From contig JAVHJL010000009.1 of the NCBI GenBank assembly GCA_036971715.1, positions 248,001-312,000 on the forward strand: a DNA stretch of 64,000 nt. Reading direction: 5' to 3'. A program made the translations under genes and the position numbers. Below the pieces are notes generated by a model, which saw nothing but the letters and a program-made list of their open reading frames with translations, was not told where the DNA came from and did not search any database. The DNA comes from Arthrobotrys musiformis. Taxonomy: Eukaryota; Ascomycota; Orbiliomycetes; Orbiliales; Orbiliaceae. How positions within the stretch are numbered: position 1 is the first letter of the stretch; the number at the start of each line of letters is the position of its first letter. Shown piece by piece: positions 10,199-22,078 of the stretch.

Positions 10199-12457
10199 CT
10201 AATGTCGAAATGTGCCCTTACCGTAAGCATCTCGCTGTGCGGTAACCACTACCTCCTTCAACTTTCTTACGACCCACCTTAGCTCCTTGTTTGCGAGGAT
10301 ATCGATGCCTTTTACCTTCATACCAGTCAAGATATCACCGGCGGTTTGATAATCCTGCATAGTCATGAGGCTTTTCAAGACCCAAATATACGTCGGGAGA
10401 CTGATCCGCTTTCGCATCCTTTCCATTTCGTCAAGGTATTCCAACATCGGAGTTTTCATTCCAACAGTGGCATACGCCATGACGGTTGCACTATAGACGA
10501 CCTCGTCGGGAGCGACATTGTTACGCCTCATAGTTTTCCAAACCTCCTCTATAGCTTCCATGTTCTTCTTTCGACCGTAATGGTTGATAAAAATGGCAGA
10601 AGTAACCGAAGAGGTCCTCCAGGCCTCGTTAGGCATAAGGGACAGGACATATTGCGCCCCCTTTAAGTCACCGAAACGATGCAACATGGCGTGGATGACG
10701 GTATTGTAGAACTGGATATTCGGGTTGATGCCTGCTGTTTGCATCTCGTCCAAGATAGTCTGCAGAAAACTAAGATCTGGAGGGGTAGGACTGTGGTTAT
10801 ACAATCCACGTAAAATAACACCATATGTGATGATATCCGGAAGCACATGGTTCTTATGCATGCTGGCCAAAGTCTCCAAGACCCCCTCTATTTCGCCCAG
10901 CTTTGACCGGGAATCAAGGACTAGATTGTACGTGGCTGTGTCAAGCTCGATCCCGTTGTTTGTAGCCCATTGAATCAACCCGAAGGCGTCTTTGTGAAGT
11001 CCCGCGCCTATTAATCCTTCAACTGCAACGTTGATAGTTACTGTTGTAATGGGGACCTGATTTTCGACCATATACTGCAGGCATAACTTCGCCGACTCGG
11101 ACTCCTTAAGGAGAAAGAGCATCTGCATCCGAATTGTCCAGCAAACTGTATCGGGAACTATCCCCTCGGCCAACATCCTGTCCCAGCTTTGTTGAAATAG
11201 TTTGATATCTTTGGCCTTAGCACAACCATCCAACCAAGAGGCCCAAACTTTTGCTGTTGGGATAGCGCCAGAGTTTAACATTTCTCTCCAGAGAAGATCG
11301 CCGTTTTCCCGACTACCGCATTGCATGAAGGCGGTGATGAAATTGATGTAGTAGTTCCTTTTTTTGGGCTCCGGAATTTTCAGTTTCGCTTCCTCGTATA
11401 TGTTGGTAACTTCCTGAAGGTCCTTGTTTGCAGCTGCGATAAAAAGCCTGTCAAAAATAGACGCATAACGGGCAAGATTTTGACTGGAGTATGGGCGAAA
11501 TTCTTGGAGGGTCGCCAATATCAATTCAATAATCTTGGGGTCGATGGAGTGTTCCGTAAGAATACCTCCAACCTCTGGGTTTGAGGGTAGCAGAGCAGAA
11601 ACATCTTCGCCGTTTGGTGCGAGAAACTGCATCAAGTCTGTGAACTTCGTGGGAGTCATCATCATCCGCCGGGAGTATATGAATGCTGTCAATGCCGCCA
11701 CGGCTGGATAACAATGAGCTGGGACAGGTGGTGCCTGTGAAACATTCGGCCAATCGCCTAGTGGTGTTTTATCGATGGGTGGGGATTTATTGGTTCTCTC
11801 TTTCGGTGGCCCGCTTCCAAATGTCAAAGGGCTGTCCTTCTGGCACTCTAGGCGATACGTCCACAAATCCACAGCGTCATCGTAGAACCCGGTCCGAATG
11901 TATTCAAACATTACTTCGGCCCATAATTTATCGTCATTGATTCCATTTGACACCAACATCCGGAGAGCTTCAGCAAGCGAGGGGAGACCTTCGAGTTTCC
12001 GGTGATGGTCGATCAAGGCACGAATCAATTCTCTAGGGAAATGGTGCTTTAAAAGCATTACCCTAATAGCGACCGAACTCGGGACATCGTGTTTTCTCAG
12101 TAATGCTTCGAAACTCCGATAGACGTCCCGAACAAGGCTTGGATCCCTAGTCAACCTATGCGACAATTGTTCGACATCATTACGAGCATTGCCGTCTGTG
12201 TTTTCATTGTAGAAAGATAGTCCCTTCCTCTTAGGATCATCGGAATCCAGATATCTCTGTGGAACGCTCTTTCTCTTCTTCGGTCCAGGTTTTCGTGGAC
12301 CTAGATTTCTGTCAAAAGACAGAGGCCTTGGCTCCTTCAGGATGGCATCGTTGATGTCGGCCGTATGAACAGACCTAGAGGCTGTTCTCGAGGTGGTCAG
12401 AATTCGAGCGGCTGGTGACCGTCGACAGTGGGCACACACATATGCCAGTCGTTGCAT
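10199..12457 (-). CDS. mitochondrial pentatricopeptide repeat (PPR) protein
   Basis: A single-exon gene of 752 residues from ATG 12457. PPR proteins bind organellar RNA in a sequence-specific way to control processing, stability or translation. The N-terminus (MQRLAYVCAHCRRSP, then ARILTTSRTASRSV) is basic and hydroxylated like a mitochondrial presequence. The second half carries degenerate PPR helices: NYYINFITAFMQCGSREN, AKVWASWLDGCAKAKD, VTINVAVEGLIGAGLHKDAF, ATYNLVLDSRSKLGEIEGVL, ITYGVILRGLYN, IQFYNTVIHAMLHRFGDL and EVVYSATVMAYATVG. An upstream in-frame ATG at 12532 would put 25 residues before this presequence and is less likely. The RNA target cannot be read from sequence; CCM1-like and other fungal PPR groups are all possible. 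Confidence 0.88.
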   Translation of the reverse strand: MQRLAYVCAHCRRSPAARILTTSRTASRSVHTADINDAILKEPRPLSFDRNLGPRKPGPKKRKSVPQRYLDSDDPKRKGLSFYNENTDGNARNDVEQLSHRLTRDPSLVRDVYRSFEALLRKHDVPSSVAIRVMLLKHHFPRELIRALIDHHRKLEGLPSLAEALRMLVSNGINDDKLWAEVMFEYIRTGFYDDAVDLWTYRLECQKDSPLTFGSGPPKERTNKSPPIDKTPLGDWPNVSQAPPVPAHCYPAVAALTAFIYSRRMMMTPTKFTDLMQFLAPNGEDVSALLPSNPEVGGILTEHSIDPKIIELILATLQEFRPYSSQNLARYASIFDRLFIAAANKDLQEVTNIYEEAKLKIPEPKKRNYYINFITAFMQCGSRENGDLLWREMLNSGAIPTAKVWASWLDGCAKAKDIKLFQQSWDRMLAEGIVPDTVCWTIRMQMLFLLKESESAKLCLQYMVENQVPITTVTINVAVEGLIGAGLHKDAFGLIQWATNNGIELDTATYNLVLDSRSKLGEIEGVLETLASMHKNHVLPDIITYGVILRGLYNHSPTPPDLSFLQTILDEMQTAGINPNIQFYNTVIHAMLHRFGDLKGAQYVLSLMPNEAWRTSSVTSAIFINHYGRKKNMEAIEEVWKTMRRNNVAPDEVVYSATVMAYATVGMKTPMLEYLDEMERMRKRISLPTYIWVLKSLMTMQDYQTAGDILTGMKVKGIDILANKELRWVVRKLKEVVVTAQRDAYGKGTFRH

Positions 12458-13562
12458 GAAAGCACTGAGACTGACCGTCGAGGTGGCAGGATGTATGGTG
12501 ATGTGAAGTTTCGAGAGTCGAGTCTGCGTCAATGGAAGGCGATAAAATTATATTGTTCTGGGCTGGGCAGCTCAATATAATTTTTCTTTAGATCGAGGCC
12601 GCATGCCAAGAATTGCCCCCACCACACCGCACATTGTAAGAGCAACACATATATCGCCAAATCCCAAGGTTAGAAAAAGGTTACAAGACACAATACAAGC
12701 ACTTGCCTAGGTACCTACTTAGGTATTCAGTAGTCCGGCATTGCTTTGATTTGTTTTGGGACTGAGGACTCAAGTTGGTACTCATTTTGGGCGGCTAGTA
12801 CTGGAGTTTACAAGCAAACTGTATGTTCGTAACAAGGTCGGACGCTGTAGGATATAATCAGATCAGACAATAGAAGCTATCAGGGTTACCATTGGCCTGT
12901 CTGGGAGCCCACATGCCTGGTTGCAGGCCGATTGAATGGGTAGGTTGACGGCTAGGCTAGTAGACGGGCTAATCAATAGGCGGCGTGGAGGGAGGTTGGT
13001 AAGTGCTTCTTACTGGGAGAGGGCAATTCGGATCGCATTAATCTGTTCGGCATACTGCTCCCAAACTTTGAATCCTGGATTCTGAGGTTTGATATGCAAT
13101 ATATATATGATCCTGCATGCTGTGCCGCTGCAGTTGAGTAGGTTGGTCGGTTCGTGTTGTTATACGAGCCTGCAAGTCGCGAAGCTAAGCTCCGTTGTGG
13201 CGGTGCTGGATACCCACTGCACCTAAGCTGTTGAGCTTAGCTTAGGCACAAACCCGAGGTCCACGGCTTGCATTGCCCATGATTTGGCCAATTAGTCTCA
13301 AGGTCAAGGATCCCAGGATCACTAGCACTAGCTGGAGCTCTAGCAGTCAATGACGATGCGCTCTGTAATAAGCTCGGCCTGCAAGGTCCCGGGTGAACTG
13401 CTGGCTATCCCATCTGGTGTCCTGGCTATCTATATATATATATATGAGAATGAAGCGACTAACTTCCCAGACAAGTCCCTCAAAAAAAACCCTCTCTGAC
13501 CCTTAAACCCTGATACTTCCGGCTGTACAGTTATTTAGGCGCCGACTAGGAATTTCTACACG
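12458..13562. other. divergent intergenic region, PPR / acid phosphatase
   Basis: A head-to-head promoter region of 1.1 kb. It contains a long-stem inverted repeat at 13182-13243 and a TA dinucleotide tract near 13430-13446. The C/A-rich sequence at 13470-13510 probably lies in the acid phosphatase leader. No ORF is convincing. Confidence 0.5.
13182..13243. repeat. 11-bp inverted repeat with 40-nt loop
   Basis: AAGCTAAGCTC at 13182-13192 is matched by its exact reverse complement GAGCTTAGCTT at 13233-13243. The arms contain overlapping AGCT palindromes. It could form a hairpin or be a pair of binding sites in the divergent promoter. Function is unknown. Confidence 0.5.
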
Positions 13563-15876
13563 ATGACGACATTACAGGTATGTCAACCGTTTGGTTCAAC
13601 GTTTATGTTGGGGAACCGGAAGGGGTTTGTGGGATTGATCTAGGAGCTAGGCCGCGGCCAAAATCCAGTACCTGCAGCGCCTATCCACGATACAACCAAC
13701 TGCATACCGGGAGCTGACATTCGCGACAAATTTTCACGTAGCCTAAACCACCGTATACTCCGGAGCAATTGAAAGAGCTCTATCCTTCAAATTTGGCACT
13801 GGAGCAGGTCCAAGTGATATTTCGACATGGGGAACGAACACCTGTACGGCCGCCACGAGATTTTGTATCGATACCCCGGCCCGGCACATTACGCTTACAT
13901 TCATGAATTCATTAGGTCAACTCGCGCTTCCAAGAGACCGGCTTGCCAATTTGTAAATCTTCCAGGTTTCTATCTTGGAGTCCTATAACCTCGCGCTAAT
14001 GATACTAGATTGGCCGTATTGCAACGCCGTCCGTCACTTTCGGGCTGCATTCCAAGAAGGAAATGGTGCTTGGTCACATCTACCATACGAAAGGAAGCTA
14101 GAGACATACGGGCATATAGGCCATCCTAAATCTATTCTCGGACCAGAAGGAAAAGCAGAAAACTTTTGGTATGCTAGATGAAGTCCCTTCGATGGAATTG
14201 GTCTTTTATTCTAAACAATACATAGCCTAGCTGGAGAGTTGACAGATAAAGGTAATGCCCTTTGAGTTACGGATAGGTCTAGATGATATCTATACTAAAA
14301 TAAAGAAAAAGGAAGAGAAACGACTCGGGCCCTCGGTCAACGACTACGTCGCCTTTATATAGACCAATTAGGGTTTCTCCCAAAGGAGCTTGGTGATCTC
14401 GGTGATATATATCTGAGGTATGGTTGACAAAGCTATTTTGATTTCGGGGTAGTGTAAATTGAGCTAATGATTTCGAGCTTAGAGCTACACCCGTCCCCAG
14501 AGCTGGAGAGTCGCTCCACCAAGTCTACACTGGCATGTTCCCCCCGTCGACTATATCCGCGACGGCAGGTACACCTCAAATTTGGATCCGCAATGTTGCA
14601 GACGAGAACTTGATGCCCAACGAGACGGTGTGCAGGCGGTACAGGCAGCTTCAAAACGCATTTGGACTCGCGGGTTTGTGATTATGATGGATTCCGCCGC
14701 AAAACGTCGTCCGTCTAGCTAACTTTCGACTTCATACAGCCTCCCAGAAATGGAATGATACCGAAGAATTGAAATACATCACTTCCAGGATCGGCAAGCA
14801 CGTTGCCGACGGTGTTGTTAAAGTCGATGGAACCCCGAGATTGTCTGGGATTGTATGCTCCCTCTGCTCCCATATCATTATGGAAGTGTATCTTTACTGA
14901 TTTCAAGTAGATGGATACCATAGCTAGTACGCATGCGCATGGGCCGTTGACTAAACTTCCATCGGAGTTTTACGATGAAGAACTTTGGAGAAAGGTGAAC
15001 AGCTTCTGACGCTTTGGTCACAAAATATAATCCGCTAACTATGATATAGGCAGAGACAGCCGTCGTCGAGGAATGGTACGTCTTCTTTTAGATTGCTGCT
15101 GATCCTTATAATGGAACATAACAACTAATAGTGCGCTTTATATTTAATAACGGCAGGTTTCTTGGTTATGAGAAATCACTCGAGGTTAGACGGCTTGGGG
15201 TTGGAAGTTTGTTGGGGGATGTTCGGGACCGCATGTTGGAGAAGTCTTTAAATGGCCAGAATGGTAAAAAAGAGATTCCCGTCAAGTTAGCCTTGATGGG
15301 TTGTCACGGTGAGTACCTATAGGTATATTCCTGAGTATTTAGAAGGTGGACCGCTGATAGTGTAATTTGTAGATACCACTGTGGGTGGTATCCTAGCTGC
15401 TCTCGGCGCCTTTGACTGGAGATGGCCGCCGTACACTTCGTCGGTCGCCATCGAATTATTCTCATCGGCCGATAAGCAACAGCAAAGCCAGCCCTCCATC
15501 CTAACTTCATGGCTCCAGAAGTTCGGACTCAAATCGACTGGCGTTGATCCGAATTTGCTGAAGGGATGGTATGTTAGAATGAGATACAATGACACACCAG
15601 TCCAGATCCGATACTGCAAGGCTGCAGGAAGACATCTTGAAGGAAATACACAATTTTGTACCTTGGTAAGTGAACACAACCCGAGTCTATAGCGCTAAAG
15701 CCCTATGGCGTGACATTGTTGTATGTTCTGGATTTTGCTAACAAAGAATGAAATGCATATAGGAGGCCTTCAAAGAAGTAGTTGACAAAATCACACCTGA
15801 CGATTGGAAAACCGAGTGCCAGCCGCTGGCTGGAGAAAATAAAGATGCACTACCCCCGGTGCAGATAGCCGAGTGA
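13563..15876 (+). CDS. histidine acid phosphatase, intracellular type, 13 exons
   Basis: Branch-2 histidine phosphatases hydrolyse phosphomonoesters through a phospho-histidine. By hand I place exons at 13563-13577, 13742-13843, 13916-13952, 14009-14168, 14226-14251, 14312-14417, 14483-14673, 14740-14852, 14911-14994, 15050-15075, 15157-15308, 15373-15665 and 15763-15876, giving 472 residues in one frame. Catalytic RHGERTP is at residues 33-39. Family landmarks follow: YWPYCNAV, CLAGELTDKGRETTRALGQR, IYLRATPVPRAGESL and AHG. The proton-donor HD pair is at about 337-338 (GCHDTT). No signal peptide is present (MTTLQPKPPYTPEQ), unlike secreted phytases, so it resembles cytosolic or mitochondrial ACP6-like enzymes. 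The natural substrate is not evident. Twelve introns in 2.3 kb make it very intron-dense; small shifts of boundaries are possible. Confidence 0.85.
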
Positions 15877-16513
15877 TTTAGGACTCGGGCCTATGCTTTC
15901 GATGTGTAGCCTTTTGTTTTTTTGAATTCTCGATACCTTGAGGTCTCTCGTATTATATTGGTATCGATTGCCGCATTTTGTTGCATGTTGGATAGAAGTA
16001 TGTGTTGTGTAGACGTTTGTTTCCGCCGCAACTGCCGTTTTCGGCCGGCGCAAAATTATCAAAGACGACTCGAAAATTTGTAGCAAAGCAGCCGGTTGTC
16101 TCTGTGAAGTTGATATCGCAGAATCTTCATTGTTTCCTTTAATCCCACAGACGGATTCCGGCCCTCGAATAAATACCATTCGATAGGCAGGCAGTATTCC
16201 TCGATCGATTAGTCAAATTAGTTCAGGCCGATTACGCAAAATTGAGCTCAGGTTAATGCTCCGGATTGACTAGCCTTCAATTCCTCCAAGAGCCTCCCTC
16301 TCGACCTTCACCATTCCTTCTACTCGCTACCTCCCCTTCCTCGGACGCCGCCACCGTCTGATCTCAAATGTGGCTACTTCGCGACAGCTTTACGCCCTGT
16401 CAAGACGAGCCGGAGTGGTCCAGATCGCTGGCTCCGTTCCCACAGTCAGGCTGCTAGCAGGCCCTGGTCTTTCCCAACCATCAGTGTCGTACACGCTTTC
16501 TGCACGGCGTCTG
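15877..16513. other. intergenic and presumed TRF4 leader
   Basis: The sequence near 16270-16360 is pyrimidine-rich (runs of CCTCC and CTTCC), typical of a fungal 5' leader. It contains a short upstream ORF described separately. No other gene is seen. Confidence 0.5.
16368..16457 (+). promoter_or_regulatory. candidate upstream ORF in the TRF4 leader
   Basis: ATG at 16368 starts a 29-codon frame ending in TAG at 16455-16457, out of frame with the main ORF and 56 nt before the first in-frame ATG (16514). If transcribed it could lower initiation at the main start. Whether the mRNA begins upstream of it is unknown. Confidence 0.35.
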
Positions 16514-19500
16514 ATGGAAAACAACCAATCACCTCCATTCCACCATCCCTACGGCGCGCCGCCTCATCATCCTTCTCACCCTCCTCCTCATCCTTCCTAC
16601 CCGTACCCGAACGACCACTCCTCCGGGTACTTGCCGTATATCGCGAGCCACTATCCTCCCGTATATCATCAAGAATCCCAACCGCCATCGTCTCTGCCTC
16701 AACCTGCATCAGCATATCCTGTTCCCATTTCACCAATCGCCCCAAATTTACTAACTGCACCACTGTATCAAACCCAAATACCCCCACTAACATCCCAGAT
16801 TCTAGCTATATCTCCTTTACAAACCCGAGACGCGCCATCCTGGAAACCCCTTCCTACGCACGAGAACTCATTGGATACCCGACCAGTTTCACAGTCCCCT
16901 CCTCCAGCGACAACATTGGCGCCAACTGCTTCTCTCCCTCTAAAACCCAAAAGGGCCAAAACTGCGGCTCGTATAGCGCGTGAAATGGCTAGGAAACTCA
17001 AACACAGGGAGCGAAGGAAACTCGGTAGGCGAGAACGTCGTATCGCCTCTAAGAAAGGCGAAGGCGAAGGCGATGAACAGATGATGGGCTCCGCCTCTGA
17101 AGAAGGGCTGGAAAATGGAAGCGAGAGCGGTGAGCTCGACAGCGGGTCGCCTCAAGCTGATGGGTTCGTAGCCGGGAAAAAGTACGGACTGGATAGTGCC
17201 GGTTCTGAAGACGGATACTCCCCCAAGTCGTCACTAGGCTCTTTCAAAGGTGGTGATCGATCATCTATTGAACCAGAAAGAGTTTTACAGGAGCCTTTAA
17301 ATGGCCCTGCTTCGAGGCGATCGTCAGTGATGGTTTCTGAGGCTGAAGACAGGGCTGCAATTTCTGATCGTGCCCATCGACCTAGCTTCGATGGCCCAAA
17401 TGACCGAAATCTAGATAATACTAGACGGTCAAGTAGCCCAGCCCATAATCCACCTACTGGTCCCCGTTTCCAACCGCCCACTGGTCCACGCAGTCAAGAG
17501 GTGTACCAATTTGGGAGAGGAGACAGAGGAGCAGGTCGATCCCGTCGCGAAGAAGAGACCTTTAACTTCCATTCAGACAGTCGAGGGATGCATTTCCCCC
17601 AGACAGAATCTGGTTTTCGTGAACGAAGATTCCGAGATAATGACCGTCGATACGGTGACAGAAGAGGCTTCCATAGCGATGCGCCACGCCGTCAATATGA
17701 CCATGATCGTGAACGGCCTGCCTGGGGTCCCACCCCCGCGCACGATCGTCCAATTTTACATGTGGGGAGAGCTGCAACTCCAGAACAGTACCCCGCCATG
17801 GTTGCGGCAAAGCGCCAGAGAATGGACGAAGGGGAAACTGAGATGGATCTTGATAGCGAGAGTGATACTTCGATTGCTGACAGGGCTATTGTTCTACCAT
17901 CAGCAGTTCCAGAAGATAATCAAGATGCTGCGCCGACGGAATCCGAGAAAATTCTAGAGGGGGGTGGAGCTGAAGCAGGAATGGTTTCGACCGGTGATGC
18001 CAATGACAGTAAGGCTGGGAAAAAGTTGGATGTTATCTCCATGATTCGACAAGCGAAAAAGGATCTACTCGGAAACCGTAAGGATAATGCTGCTGAAGCT
18101 GGTGATTTTATCTCCCTATCAGGCCTCGATGATGAAGTTAGAGCTACCACATTTGACAGCAATGTGCCGACAGGCCCACGAGCCGGAAATACTAGGAACT
18201 ATGACCCTAGAGCTACAGGATACCCGATTGATCGAGGAGTTGCTCCAGGCACAACCTCTGCATCTGTACCTCTTCCTCCGCCCCCAGGGCTTGGAGGACC
18301 ACCACCTGGTCTTGGACTCAGTTCCCACACACCTAGAAAGCGACGACTCTCTGAAATGGAACCACAACCTATCGCACTCGAGCAGTTCCCGTGGCTCCGA
18401 CCAGATAGTGGTACGGACCACTCAAATAGCCTCTACGCCTCTGTTTGGTAAGTCGGGGATTCTTCGTTACACCAGTCGAGATCAGCAGCTTACGAAAATT
18501 AACCCCAATTTAGGTTGCACAAAGAAATCGTCGACTTCCACGACTACATCAAACCCCAGCAATATGAGCATATTGTCCGCCATGACCTCGTGCGCCGACT
18601 CAGAGACCTTATCCAATCGCGTTTCGATGACGCTGACATCCAGGCGTTTGGATCTTTTGCTGCTGAGATCTATCTCCCGACCTCTGATATGGACATCGTT
18701 CTGCTTTCTCGACAGTATCTCGAAACTTCTCGACCCAAATATGACTCTGTGGGTGAGATAAGAAAGCTAGCTAGGATACTGCGGAACTCAGATCTTCCAC
18801 AATCGGGAACACTAGTTCCAATTCTGTCTGCAAAAGTCCCCATCATCAAGTACAAAGATAGATTGACAGGTTTGAGCGTCGATATCTCGTTCGAGAACCC
18901 CAGCGGCCTGATCGCAATCCGTACATTTAATCAATGGAGGCAGGTTTTCCCGGAGATGCCTAAGCTAGCGTTGCTGTTGAAACAATTTTTAGCTATCCGA
19001 GGGATCAACGAACCTTTCAATGGTGGTCTTGGTTCGTTCTCCCTCATTTGCATGATTGTGAGCATGCTACAGCTGATGCCCGAAGCCTCCTCCGGGAACT
19101 GGCATGAAGGAGAAAATGTCGCATTGGGCCGTGCTCTCATGGAGTTCTTAGATCTTTATGGGTCTAAATTTAACACCCAAACCACAGGTATTAAGGTTCG
19201 GGAGCCAGGGTACTTTAAGAAGACCAAAAGACGTGAATTTTTCAACCCGGGTAAACCCCATCTTCTAGCCATTGAAGACCCTAATGACCCGTCGAACAAC
19301 ATCTCGAAGGCTTCTTACAGAATCCTTGATATTCAAAAACAGTTCCTCGAAACATACCATCAGCTGAACAACAGGATGAACAAATTGCATGATATGCCAT
19401 TTAATCTGAGGAAATTCGAGAGTGTTCTAGCACCTGTGGTGGGTGGGTTTGACTACAACCCCATAATCCAGCAAAGGAGAATTATGCAAAAGGTTTTCTT

Positions 19501-19804
19501 GAGCCGCAATTTGGGGACTCCCGAGGAGCTAAAAAGACTCGGAGCAGTTGATGAGGATGAACCGCTGCCAGTCCCATCTTGGAGCAATGCTCTGAGACAC
19601 ACAGATATCGGATCTAACGCAGACCCTTCCAAAGGGAACCCAAAAACGCGACAGAAACTTCTGAAGAAGCAAAGACGTGCGGAAAAGGTTAAGAACCGGA
19701 CAGACCAGCCAAACGCTTCAGTCGGTGGCCCTGCCGCTGCGGGCAAGAAAAAGAAGGATAAAAAGGAAAAGAAAAACAAGAAGAAAGGGAAACAGGCGTC
19801 CTAA
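16514..19804 (+). CDS. TRF4: non-canonical poly(A) polymerase, TRF4/PAPD5 family
   Basis: TRF4-type enzymes add short oligo(A) tails to nuclear RNAs as the catalytic part of TRAMP and so direct them to the exosome. Two exons, 16514-18447 and 18514-19804 (intron donor GTAAGT, acceptor ATTTAG), give 1074 residues. The nucleotidyltransferase domain follows IVDFHDYIKP: GS at about 691-692, catalytic SDMDIV with Asp703 and Asp705, and a third Asp near 768 in LSVDISFENPSG. The PAP-associated part has FNQWRQVFPEMPKLALLLKQ, GGLGSFSL and the nucleotide-contacting FLDLYG. The C-terminus is Lys-rich. An unusually long N-terminal extension of about 640 residues is Pro/His-rich, then Arg/Ser-rich, with a basic block REMARKLKHRERRKLGRRER. 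No ATG lies in frame upstream of 16514 before the frame begins. Confidence 0.93.
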
Positions 19805-20077
19805 ATCTTTGGAGTGTGCTCCTCTACTATCGTATCGGTCTGACCTTTCTTCATTTTATAACCTCCCATGGCGTTCTAGCCCTTGTAATACATTTTCTTA
19901 TTGTAAAATATTAGGATACTCTCTCGTCGCTACAAAAACTTTAAGGGCATGAATGGTGGAAACAACTGCTAAATACAATTAAAAACTCGGCATTAGCAAT
20001 AACAAAATCGAACCACTCTCATATTATAATATTAATCAAGGAAGCGTTCAGTTCCCAGTTCAGATACCATTATAAAC

Positions 20078-21699
20078 TTAATCATACGCCGATAATTGAA
20101 GCGGCAAGTACACGAATCCGGAATCCCCATCTTCACCTGTGTCCGATATCCCGGACAATTTCCGTATACCTGGGAATACGGTCATAAACTGGAAACTGGA
20201 ATGACGAGAATGTTGGACGTGGATCTGGTAAAACTCGTTCTCCGGGTGCGTATCAATATCCCGTGGCAATTTGTCCCAGCCATGCCGCGAGAAACCATAT
20301 TGAATCTCGTATGGTAATTTGTGGAGTTCTACCGCAATTTTCACGGCATATTCTAGGATCTTCCTCAACCGGTCCGTTTGCTTCACTTCGTGATTCTTAA
20401 TCCAGAGCACCCTAGTGTCCTTAAACAGCTCCTTCGACTTTTGGTCAACCATAAAATCGTCAGACAACTGTTCAGGTCGTGTCGAGCGGAGTTCTTGGAT
20501 TGTTCTATTACGCCAACGATTGGAAGCAGCGTAATCTCCTTTGAAAGCCGCCTGGACGGTTGAGAATGCATTCTGCAGCTGGCGATTCTGACGGAATATC
20601 GGGTCTCCAACGATATTCTCTATCAAGTAGAAGGAGATATACTTCTGCGCAATTGCCCGGAGAACCTTCCTATTCTTCCCACCCCTTACGTATTTCTGCC
20701 ATTCCGTGCTTTCGGAATCCAAAACATCTTTGATTTTGGTTGGAACCCTGGACGGCGAGAGGGGAGATGTGAATTTGGATTGGAGAAATTCGCGAACGAA
20801 GTCCCGGACCATCTTGTTGAGGTTTATAAAGCCGTTTTCGAAGAATACGTCGTCTTTGAATATGGCTGTTTCGAAGCTGTTGGATGCTACGTCTCCGATT
20901 CTGGAACATAGTTCGTCGACTTGCGCTCGGAGGGTGCAGTTTTCTTCTTCTAGGACGGTGTTTTCTTTTTCAAGTTCTGCGATGCGTTCTTGTGCTTTGC
21001 TTGCGGGGGGTGGGGATCTTATAACACTTCGAGATTTTGATCTCTGGTAGGTCCCTTCCCGGCCCTGGTGGCAGTTCGAAGAACGCGCGGAACGACTGGT
21101 ATGAGCTTCCATGGCATCATACCGGATTTCAGAGGTTTGTTGAAATTGGGTTAAAGTGCCATCTCGGACGGTGTTTCTTTTTCTGAACTTTCTAGGGCTT
21201 AAAGTAGTTGCAGATATGCCCAAAGGGTTTCCTAAATTGAGAATATCTGGAGCAGGTGGTGGGGTGGAAGGAACTTCCAGCGGAGGAGCTTTGCTGTTGG
21301 TTTTCAAAATGATTTTCACTCCACCGCTCCGGGAGCGCGATGGTCTAGGTATGGGTTCATCTGATTGTTGGAGCTTTGGCGTCGGTCCAGTAGTTCTATA
21401 GGACCGACGGGACCTGTAGCCAAAGGTCGCTCTTGCTCTTCTCTTCCTGGGGGTGCGCGGGGTTGGGGTAATTCTAGATATCAGGTCAGTGATACGTACA
21501 CTGTATATACCAACATACAATCATGCTCTGCGCTAGCCTCTATGGAGACTGTGTATATTCGGACTTACATCGTCTCGACGAATACCCTACCTTCGCCAGA
21601 TACAACGCTCGAAGCATCCTCGGCTTCGTTGGGATCTGGGGAGTAGGAGCTCTCTGATCCTGTTCTACGCCGTTTTACTGGGGGCAGCGGTAAAGACAT
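20078..21699 (-). CDS. hypothetical protein with coiled coil, two exons
   Basis: Exons 21699-21569 and 21473-20078 (donor GTAAGT, acceptor ATCTAG) give 508 residues starting MSLPLPPVKRRRTGSESS. The first 170 residues are basic, Ser/Thr/Pro-rich and probably disordered, with nuclear-localisation-like KRRR and RKRRAR. A coiled coil follows at about residues 190-230 (RIAELEKENTVLEEENCTLR, then AQVDELCSRIG), then a compact C-terminal half (KYISFYLIENIVGDPIF, AFKGDYAASNRWRNRTIQEL, LRKILEYAVKIAVELHKLPY). I do not recognise the family. It converges on TRF4, with only 273 nt between stop codons. Confidence 0.72.
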
Positions 21700-22078
21700 G
21701 ATGGTTTTGTTGGATGGGATATCAATAGTATATTGAGATCCCTATAGCTTAGAGCGTCTATAATTATCCGCGATCCGATTGTTAGCATCAATGACCCCGC
21801 GATATCATCAATGGAGTAATGCGCATTGTAGCTAGATACTTCTTAAGATCCGCGTAGGAAATGATTTAAGCAGACACAGACTACGGTTACAACTGTACCT
21901 TCGATTGTAATATAAATTTAGATACCCTAGTCCAACCCCAGGCAAGACCCCTCCCAAATATATGTTGTATCGAGAAGCATGTATTGGAGCACAGGCGACG
22001 TTTAATCGTTCAAGCAAGATGCGCACAATATAAACCAATTGATATGACCCTAGCGAAGCACAACTAGCCGCACAGGTA

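Noticed and set aside
16370..16513. Extension of TRF4 to a GTG at 16370
   Set aside because: GTG is not a normal start in fungi; the first in-frame ATG is 16514.
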